From assembly GCA_023390705.1 (NCBI GenBank), contig JAEWCI010000275.1, positions 1 through 10,159 on the forward strand: a stretch of 10,159 nt of DNA, written 5' to 3'. The position numbers and the translations under genes were made by a program. Positions 5,342 through 10,159 of the stretch are shown piece after piece (within the stretch, counting starts at the first letter, position 1; every line of letters begins with the position of its first letter). The stretch comes from Pseudomonadota bacterium (lineage in GTDB: Bacteria; Pseudomonadota; Alphaproteobacteria; Acetobacterales; Acetobacteraceae). The notes under the pieces are model-generated. The model was not told where the DNA came from, ran no database searches, and saw only the letters and a program-made list of their open reading frames with translations.

Positions 5342-6310
5342 CTACTCCAGCCTGATGCCGGCGGCCCGGATCACCGTGCCCCATTTGTCGAGTTCGCTGC
5401 GGATCAGCGCCGCCATCTGCTCCGGCGTCTGCACCCAGAGCTGCGCCCCGGCGCGGCGGATGCGCTCCGCCGTATCCGGCGCGCTGACGATGCGGGCGAT
5501 GGTCGCGGCGATGCGGTCGCGCAGCGGCACCGGCAGGGCGGCAGGGCCGACGAAGCCGAACCAGATATAGACCTCGTAGCCCTGCATCCCGGCTTCCTGG
5601 AAGGTAGGCACATCCGGCATGGTCGGGTCGCGTTCGGTGCCCGTCACGGCCAGGGCGCGCAGCTTGCCGCCCTGCACCTGCGCCAGCACGTTCGGCAGGT
5701 TGTCGATGGTCCAGTCAACGCGGCCGCCGATGAGGTCCGCCATGCCCGGCGCGCTGCCGCGATAGGGGACGTGCACCACATCGATGCCGGCGCGGTGCTT
5801 CAGCAGTTCGGCGGAGAGATGCGGGGAGGAACCGGCGCCGGAGCTGGCGTAGCTCATCTGCCCCGGCCGCGCCTTGGCGGCGGCGATGAGGTCCGCCAGG
5901 CTGCGGATGGGGCTGTCGGCCCGCACCGCCAGCGCGTTCATCAGCCGCGCCGAAACGCCGAGCGGGGCGATGTCCTTCTGCGGGTCGTAGCCGGTGGTGG
6001 GCAGCAGGAAGGGGTTCATCGTCAGGTTGGCGGTGTTCGCCACCGCCATGGTGTAGCCGTCCGGCGCCGCCTGCACCGCCGCCGCCACGCCGAGCGAGCC
6101 GCTGGCGCCCGGGCGGTTCTCCACCACCCCGGCCTGGCCGGTCTCGGCATGCAGCTTGTCGCCCACCAGCCGCGCCAGCGTGTCGTTGAAGGCGCCCGGC
6201 GTGTAGGGGACGACGATGCGCACCGGCCGTTCCGGCCAATTGGCCTGGGCAAGGGCAGGGGCGCCGGCCAGCATGGCGCCGGCGGCAAGCAGGCTTCTGC
6301 GATGGATCAT
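5342..6310 (-). CDS. Bug/TTT-family periplasmic substrate-binding protein
   Basis: This 322-residue protein binds a carboxylic acid in the periplasm for tripartite tricarboxylate transport, or senses it. A signal peptide covers about residues 1-23 (MIHRRSLLAAGAMLAGAPALAQA). The paired Arg and small-residue core could also direct Tat export. Bug hallmarks follow: RPVRIVVPYTPGAFND (28-43), ENRPGASGSLG (64-74), YASSGAGSSPHLSAELL (144-160), VPYRGSAP (171-178) and a C-terminal helical end (SELDKWGTVIRAAGI). The frame runs 53 codons further upstream into the enolase gene, but the ATG at 6310 begins exactly at the signal peptide and has GGAGG and GGAAG just before it. The gene lies 29 nt downstream of the enolase-family stop. 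No TctA/TctB membrane subunits are present, so it must share a transporter encoded elsewhere, as most Bug proteins do. Confidence 0.93.
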   Translation of the reverse strand: MIHRRSLLAAGAMLAGAPALAQANWPERPVRIVVPYTPGAFNDTLARLVGDKLHAETGQAGVVENRPGASGSLGVAAAVQAAPDGYTMAVANTANLTMNPFLLPTTGYDPQKDIAPLGVSARLMNALAVRADSPIRSLADLIAAAKARPGQMSYASSGAGSSPHLSAELLKHRAGIDVVHVPYRGSAPGMADLIGGRVDWTIDNLPNVLAQVQGGKLRALAVTGTERDPTMPDVPTFQEAGMQGYEVYIWFGFVGPAALPVPLRDRIAATIARIVSAPDTAERIRRAGAQLWVQTPEQMAALIRSELDKWGTVIRAAGIRLE

Positions 6311-6339
6311 TCTTCCGGTTCCTCCCGTTCCCTTCCGTT

Positions 6340-7500
6340 CTACACGAAACCCGGTCCGCCGATGCCGGCGAAATGCGCGATTGCCGTCTCGTCCACCTCC
6401 AGCCCCCAGCCGGGGCCTTCCGGGGCGAGGACATTGCCCTCCGCATCCGGCAGCATGGCCGGCCGGCACAGCACATCGCGGAAGCTGTTGCCCGGCGAGG
6501 CATCGCCTTCATACCAGCCGGCATTGTCGATGCTGGAGAGCAGGTGCACGGTGGCGGCGTGGTTGATGCCGCTGGTCGAGATATGCGGGCAGACCGGCAG
6601 CTTCCAGGCGCTGGCCATATGGGCGATGCGCAGCACCTCGGTCGGGCCGCCGGATTTGGAAAGGTCGGGCTGCAGGATGGTGATGCTGCGGTCCTCGATC
6701 AGCCGGTGGAATTCGAAGCGGCCATAATGGTTCTCGCCCGCCGCCAGCGGCACGCCGCGCAGCAGCAGCCGGGCTTCGGCATAGCTGCGGTGGTCATGCG
6801 CGGGGAAGGGCTCCTCCAGCCAATGGGCGCGGCATTCTTCCAGCGCGGGCGCGGCCTGGCGCAGCTCGTCAAGCGTATAGGCGCAGTTGGCATCCACCAT
6901 CAGCGTCAGCTCGGGGAAGGCGCGGCGCACCGCGCGCAGCCGCGGCAGGTCGTTCGCCACGCCATCGCCGAAGCGCAGCTTCACCGCGCGATAGCCCTGC
7001 GCCACCAGTGCCGCCACTTCCTCCACCAGGGCTTCCGCCGGCTGGAAGCCGAGCGACACGCCGCCGCCATAGGCCGGGATGGGTTTGCGCAGCCCGCCCA
7101 TCAACTGCCAGCAGGGCATGTCGTGATATTTGCCGCGGGCGTCCCAGATCGCCATGTCGATCCCGGCGAGCGCGATCAGCGTGCCGGCGCCCTGGCCATG
7201 GCTGGCGATGTGCCGTTCATAGACCGCGCCCCAGGCATCCACCGGCGCGGCGGCACTGCGGCCGAGCACGAACTGGCTGAGCGTGCTGTTCACCAGTTCG
7301 GCGATGGCGGTCGGGCCGCGGCCGTGATGCGCTTCCCCCCAGCCGATGACGCCGCATTCGGTGGTGACCTTGACCAGCACCATGTCGCGCTTCACCGCCG
7401 CGCCGATGCCGTGGCGCACCACCTTGTCCGGCGGGACACGGAAGGAGAGCGGCCATGCTTCGATCCTGCGGATCGTCAGGTCCTTCACGGCATCGCGCAT
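6340..7500 (-). CDS. Mandelate racemase/muconate lactonizing enzyme family protein (enolase superfamily)
   Basis: This 386-residue protein is a cytoplasmic Mg-dependent enolase-superfamily enzyme. It has an N-terminal capping domain (about 8-130) and a barrel domain. Probable metal ligands are D193 (VDAN), E219 (WLEEP) and E246 (GEN). D269 (LQPDLSKSGG) and H296 (CPHISTSG) are 27 residues apart, the spacing of the Asp-His dyad of mandelate racemase. The base motif on the second strand reads VKLR (K164, R166) where KxK is usual. Such enzymes abstract the alpha-proton of a carboxylate, giving racemisation, dehydration or cycloisomerisation; sugar-acid dehydratase activity is common in this subgroup. 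The start at 7500 is 4 nt after the acyl-CoA synthetase stop, with its ribosome-binding site inside that gene's end, so the two are probably translationally coupled. The specific substrate cannot be assigned. Confidence 0.92.
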   Translation of the reverse strand: MRDAVKDLTIRRIEAWPLSFRVPPDKVVRHGIGAAVKRDMVLVKVTTECGVIGWGEAHHGRGPTAIAELVNSTLSQFVLGRSAAAPVDAWGAVYERHIASHGQGAGTLIALAGIDMAIWDARGKYHDMPCWQLMGGLRKPIPAYGGGVSLGFQPAEALVEEVAALVAQGYRAVKLRFGDGVANDLPRLRAVRRAFPELTLMVDANCAYTLDELRQAAPALEECRAHWLEEPFPAHDHRSYAEARLLLRGVPLAAGENHYGRFEFHRLIEDRSITILQPDLSKSGGPTEVLRIAHMASAWKLPVCPHISTSGINHAATVHLLSSIDNAGWYEGDASPGNSFRDVLCRPAMLPDAEGNVLAPEGPGWGLEVDETAIAHFAGIGGPGFV

Positions 7501-7504
7501 CGCC

Positions 7505-9133
7505 TCAGCCCCCCTTCAACCGTTGCCGCAATTCGAATTTCTGGATCTTGCCGGTGGAGGTCTTGGGCAGCGGGCCGAAACTCACGCCCTTGGGGCATTT
7601 GAAATGTGCCAGGTGTTTCCGGCACCAGGTGATCACCTCGGCTTCGGTCAGGGTTGCGCCGGGGGCGGGGGTGACGAAAGCGTGCGGCACCTCGCCCCAT
7701 TTCGGGTCCGGCCGTGCCGCGACCGCGGCTTCCATGATCTTCGGGTGGCGGTAGAGCACTTCCTCCACCTCCAGCGAGGAGATGTTCTCCCCGCCCGAGA
7801 TCACGATGTCCTTGGCGCGGTCCTTCACCTCGATATAGCCATCCGGGTGCAGCACGCCGAGGTCGCCGGTATGGAACCAGCCGCCGGAGAAGGCGGCCTC
7901 CGTGGCCTCCCGGTTGCGCAGATAGCCCTTCATCACCGTGTTGCCACGCAGCATGATCTCGCCGAGCGTCTCGCCATCGGCCGGCACGCGCTGCATGGTG
8001 GCGGGGTCCAGCACCGTCGCCTCCTCCAGCATCGGATGGTTGACGCCCTGGCGGGCCATGAAGGCAGCCTTCCGCTCCAGCGGCATCTCGTCCAGCCCGG
8101 GCTGCCAGAGGCAGATGGTGGCGGGGCCGTAGCATTCCGTTAGGCCGTAGAGATGCGTCACGGCGAAGCCCAATTTCTCCATGCCGGCGATCACCGTGGA
8201 GGGCGGGGCGGCGCCACCGGTGGCGATCCTCACGCTGTGGGAGAAGTTGCTGCGCTGTTCCGCCGGGGCGTGGATCAGCATGGTCAGCACCACCGGCGCG
8301 GCGCACATATGCGTCACCCGGTGTTCGGCCACCGCGGCGAAGATCGCCCCTGCCTCCACCCGCCGCAGGCAGATATGGGTGCCGCCGACCAGGGTGACCG
8401 CCCAGGTATAGGTCCAGCCATTGCAGTGGAACATCGGCAGCGTCCAGAGATAGACGCTGCGCGGCGAAAGCTCGAAGGCCAGGGCATTGCCGCAAGCATT
8501 GAGGTAGGCGCCGCGGTGATGCGTCACCACCCCCTTCGGGTTGCCCGTGGTGCCGGAAGTGTAGGAAAGCGCGATCGCCTCCCATTCGTCCTGCGGCATG
8601 CGCGGGGTGAAGCCAGGGTCGCCGCCGGCGAGGAAGGCTTCGTAGTCCGTGGCCCCGATCGCCTCGCCGCCCGGTGCCTCGCTGTCCGCGATGTCCACCA
8701 CCAGGGGCGGCGTGGCGCATTCGGCGAGGGCTGCGCGTGCCACGGCGGCCCATTCGCGGTCCACCAGCAGGAGCTTGGCGCGCGAATGGTCAAGGATGAA
8801 GGCGATGGCCGGCGCATCCAGCCGGATGTTGATGGTGCAGAGCACCGCGCCGGTCATCGGCACGGCGTAATGCGCTTCCAGCATCTCGGGGATGTTCGGC
8901 GCCAGCACCGCCACCGTGTCGCCTGGGCCGATGCCGGCGCGGCTCAGCGCCGAGGCCAGGCGCAGGCAACGTTCCCGCATCTGCGCATAGCTGTAGCGCC
9001 GGGCGCCATGCACCACCGCGATACGGTTGGGGTAGATGCGGGCGCTGCGCAGCAGGAAGGAAATGGGCGAAAGCGGCACATGGTTGGCCGGCAACCGCGG
9101 CAGCGTCTCATAGCCCTCGTCGAGGCCGTCCAT
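7505..9133 (-). CDS. AMP-forming acyl-CoA synthetase (ANL superfamily)
   Basis: This 542-residue, full-length enzyme activates a carboxylic acid with ATP to an acyl-adenylate and then an acyl-CoA. Motifs in order are the phosphate loop YTSGTTGNPKG (191-201), the adenine-binding YGLTE (329-333), the ribose-binding HTGD (421-424), the hinge region KDRAKDIVISGGENISS (437-453) and the catalytic C-terminal lysine in KTSTGKI (K529). The N-terminus (LPANHVPLSPISFL) resembles medium-chain and DmdB-like acyl-CoA synthetases. There is no membrane segment, so it acts in the cytoplasm. It starts 4 nt after the DUF6285-type gene, with AGGAG about 10 nt before the ATG, and is followed 4 nt later by the enolase-family gene. 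In the lva pathway a ligase of this superfamily works with the kinase and small protein found directly upstream here. Chain-length preference cannot be read from sequence. Confidence 0.95.
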   Translation of the reverse strand: MDGLDEGYETLPRLPANHVPLSPISFLLRSARIYPNRIAVVHGARRYSYAQMRERCLRLASALSRAGIGPGDTVAVLAPNIPEMLEAHYAVPMTGAVLCTINIRLDAPAIAFILDHSRAKLLLVDREWAAVARAALAECATPPLVVDIADSEAPGGEAIGATDYEAFLAGGDPGFTPRMPQDEWEAIALSYTSGTTGNPKGVVTHHRGAYLNACGNALAFELSPRSVYLWTLPMFHCNGWTYTWAVTLVGGTHICLRRVEAGAIFAAVAEHRVTHMCAAPVVLTMLIHAPAEQRSNFSHSVRIATGGAAPPSTVIAGMEKLGFAVTHLYGLTECYGPATICLWQPGLDEMPLERKAAFMARQGVNHPMLEEATVLDPATMQRVPADGETLGEIMLRGNTVMKGYLRNREATEAAFSGGWFHTGDLGVLHPDGYIEVKDRAKDIVISGGENISSLEVEEVLYRHPKIMEAAVAARPDPKWGEVPHAFVTPAPGATLTEAEVITWCRKHLAHFKCPKGVSFGPLPKTSTGKIQKFELRQRLKGG

Positions 9134-9137
9134 GGCT

Positions 9138-9494
9138 TCAGCTCCTCAGCGCGCGCGGGTTGCTGACGGTGCAGCGCAGCCGCGTCATCTCGCGCAGCGC
9201 CGCGGCCACCGAGGCATACCGCGGTGTGCCGGGGTCATGCGTGCCGGCACGGATTTCGGCGGCAAGGCGCGCCTGCAGCGCTTCCTCCGGCTCGGCGCTG
9301 CCGGGATAGAGCCCGCGCAGCGCGGCCAGGGCCGGTGCCTGGTCGGCGCCGATCTCACGGCCCGCAATGGCCATGGCGTTCGCCACCATGCGCGCGGCCA
9401 GGCGCTGGCCTTCCGGCAGATGCGGCAGCAATTCCTCCAGCAGCACCTGCCGGGCGGTGGCCAGCAGGTCCGTGGCGTCAGGCCTTTCCAGCAT
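9138..9494 (-). CDS. DUF6285-type small protein, LvaB-like partner of the phosphotransferase
   Basis: This 118-residue, mostly helical soluble protein has no signal peptide. The sequence (LLATARQVLLEELLPHLPEGQRLAARMVANAMAIAGRE) matches what I recall of the DUF6285 family, which occurs beside APH-type phosphotransferases and acyl-CoA dehydrogenases. The similar-sized LvaB of Pseudomonas putida is needed with the kinase LvaA to phosphorylate 4-hydroxyvaleryl-CoA, so I infer a kinase-partner role. Its ATG lies inside the end of the phosphotransferase gene (17-nt overlap) with GGAGG 6 nt before it. That implies coupled translation and a fixed ratio of the two products. The DUF assignment is by recall, not by search. 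Confidence 0.78.
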   Translation of the reverse strand: MLERPDATDLLATARQVLLEELLPHLPEGQRLAARMVANAMAIAGREIGADQAPALAALRGLYPGSAEPEEALQARLAAEIRAGTHDPGTPRYASVAAALREMTRLRCTVSNPRALRS

Positions 9495-10159
9495 CCAGCG
9501 CCTCCGTCATGCGCAGCACGTCCAGTTCCAGCTCAGGCCCGATATGGCCGGTCAGCGCCAGTTCCAGGCTCTTTTCCCCGCCCTTCAGGTGGCGGCCGGC
9601 CTGGTCATAGGCCACCACGGCCCAGCGGATGGTGGCCGCCAATTCCCACCAGGGCAGCCGCGCCATCTCCACCCGCGTGCCGCTCTCGGCCTCATAGCCG
9701 GCGATGAAGGCGGCGCGTGGCCCGATGCCGCCGGCTTCCAGCGCCGGGTTGCCGAAGCGCCAGCAGGGCGCGCAGAACCAGCCGAGATCGGCATGCGGCT
9801 CGCCCCAGGCGGCGAATTCCCAGTCCAGCACGCCGGTGACGCGACCATCGGCCACCATGTAGTTGCCGGTGCGGAAGTCGTTGTGGTTCAGCACGATCCG
9901 CGCCGGCGGAGGTGGCGCGTGGCGTTCCATGGCCCGCAGCCCCCATTCCAGCACCGGCCGTGGCGTGCCGGCGCGGTCTATGGCGGCGCGCATGCGGCTG
10001 ACGAATTCCTCCGCCGGGTCGGCCGGCGGTGCACCCAGGAAAGCGAGATCGGGCCGCGGCGGGCGGATGCGGTGGATGCGCGCCAACTCCCGCCCCAGCG
10101 CTTCGGCCAGCGCGGCATCGCCGCCCCCTGCCGCAGCCTGACGCGCCAGCCGGTGCGCC
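9478..10159 (-). CDS. APH-type phosphotransferase family protein, LvaA-like (5' end outside window)
   Basis: The C-terminal 227 or so residues of an aminoglycoside phosphotransferase/choline kinase-like enzyme are visible; the frame is open to the right edge, so there is no start here. The catalytic loop reads LNHNDFRTGN (Brenner-type HxDxxxxN, HND codons at 9877-9885), followed by the metal-binding GVLDWEFAAWG and then PHADLGWF. The helical C-terminal part ends normally. Despite the family name, resistance is unlikely: the neighbours are a DUF6285-type protein and an acyl-CoA synthetase, as in the lva system, where the kinase phosphorylates a gamma-hydroxyacyl-CoA. Human ACAD10/11 carry a related kinase domain fused to an acyl-CoA dehydrogenase. 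An acyl-CoA dehydrogenase gene beyond the right edge would be expected. Confidence 0.9.
   Translation of the reverse strand, partial: AHRLARQAAAGGGDAALAEALGRELARIHRIRPPRPDLAFLGAPPADPAEEFVSRMRAAIDRAGTPRPVLEWGLRAMERHAPPPPARIVLNHNDFRTGNYMVADGRVTGVLDWEFAAWGEPHADLGWFCAPCWRFGNPALEAGGIGPRAAFIAGYEAESGTRVEMARLPWWELAATIRWAVVAYDQAGRHLKGGEKSLELALTGHIGPELELDVLRMTEALDAGKA

Noticed and set aside
9478..10159. Aminoglycoside resistance gene
   Set aside because: Only the broad kinase fold is shared. The context of a DUF6285-type protein and CoA ligase points to acyl-CoA metabolism rather than drug modification.
1..10159. CRISPR array, insertion sequence, prophage or defence island
   Set aside because: No regularly spaced direct repeats with unique spacers, no transposase or integrase frames, and no terminal inverted repeats were seen.

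Overview
The window reads as chromosomal DNA from a GC-rich alphaproteobacterium. The likely family is Acetobacteraceae, Roseomonas-like, inferred from strong G/C third-position bias, a Bug-type tricarboxylate binding protein, and sigma-EcfG-like promoters (GGAAC-N16-CGTT). All ten genes I support lie on the minus strand, so transcription runs from right to left. Most long plus-strand reading frames are shadows of these genes.

Right part (about 3874-10159): a tight run of six genes. In transcription order they are an APH-type phosphotransferase (5' end outside the window), a DUF6285-type small protein overlapping it by 17 nt, an AMP-forming acyl-CoA synthetase, a mandelate racemase/muconate lactonizing enzyme (enolase superfamily), a Bug/TTT periplasmic binding protein and an MmgE/PrpD protein. 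The first three match the kinase / small partner / CoA-ligase trio of the levulinate (lva) pathway, where a hydroxyacyl-CoA is phosphorylated. The last three are typical of hydroxy- or sugar-acid catabolism. Together they suggest uptake, dehydration or epimerisation, CoA activation and gamma-hydroxyl phosphorylation of a polar carboxylic acid. The substrate cannot be read from sequence. A 13-bp-stem hairpin sits between the Bug and PrpD genes.

Middle part (about 2120-3870): three small, separately spaced genes that look like a general-stress cluster. They encode a Pro/Gly-rich 65-residue protein, a KGG/GsiB-like hydrophilic stress protein with four 27-residue repeats, and an exported PepSY-like protein with a low-complexity tail. 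Each has a GGAAC-N16/17-CGTT-like element just upstream (one perfect, two with one mismatch in the -35), pointing to shared control by the EcfG general stress sigma factor.

Left part (1-2163): the first 538 codons of an M10 serralysin-like metalloprotease with RTX repeats and a C-terminal CBM60-like carbohydrate-binding domain running off the window edge. It is preceded by about 550 bp of non-coding DNA that contains a perfect 14-bp palindrome.
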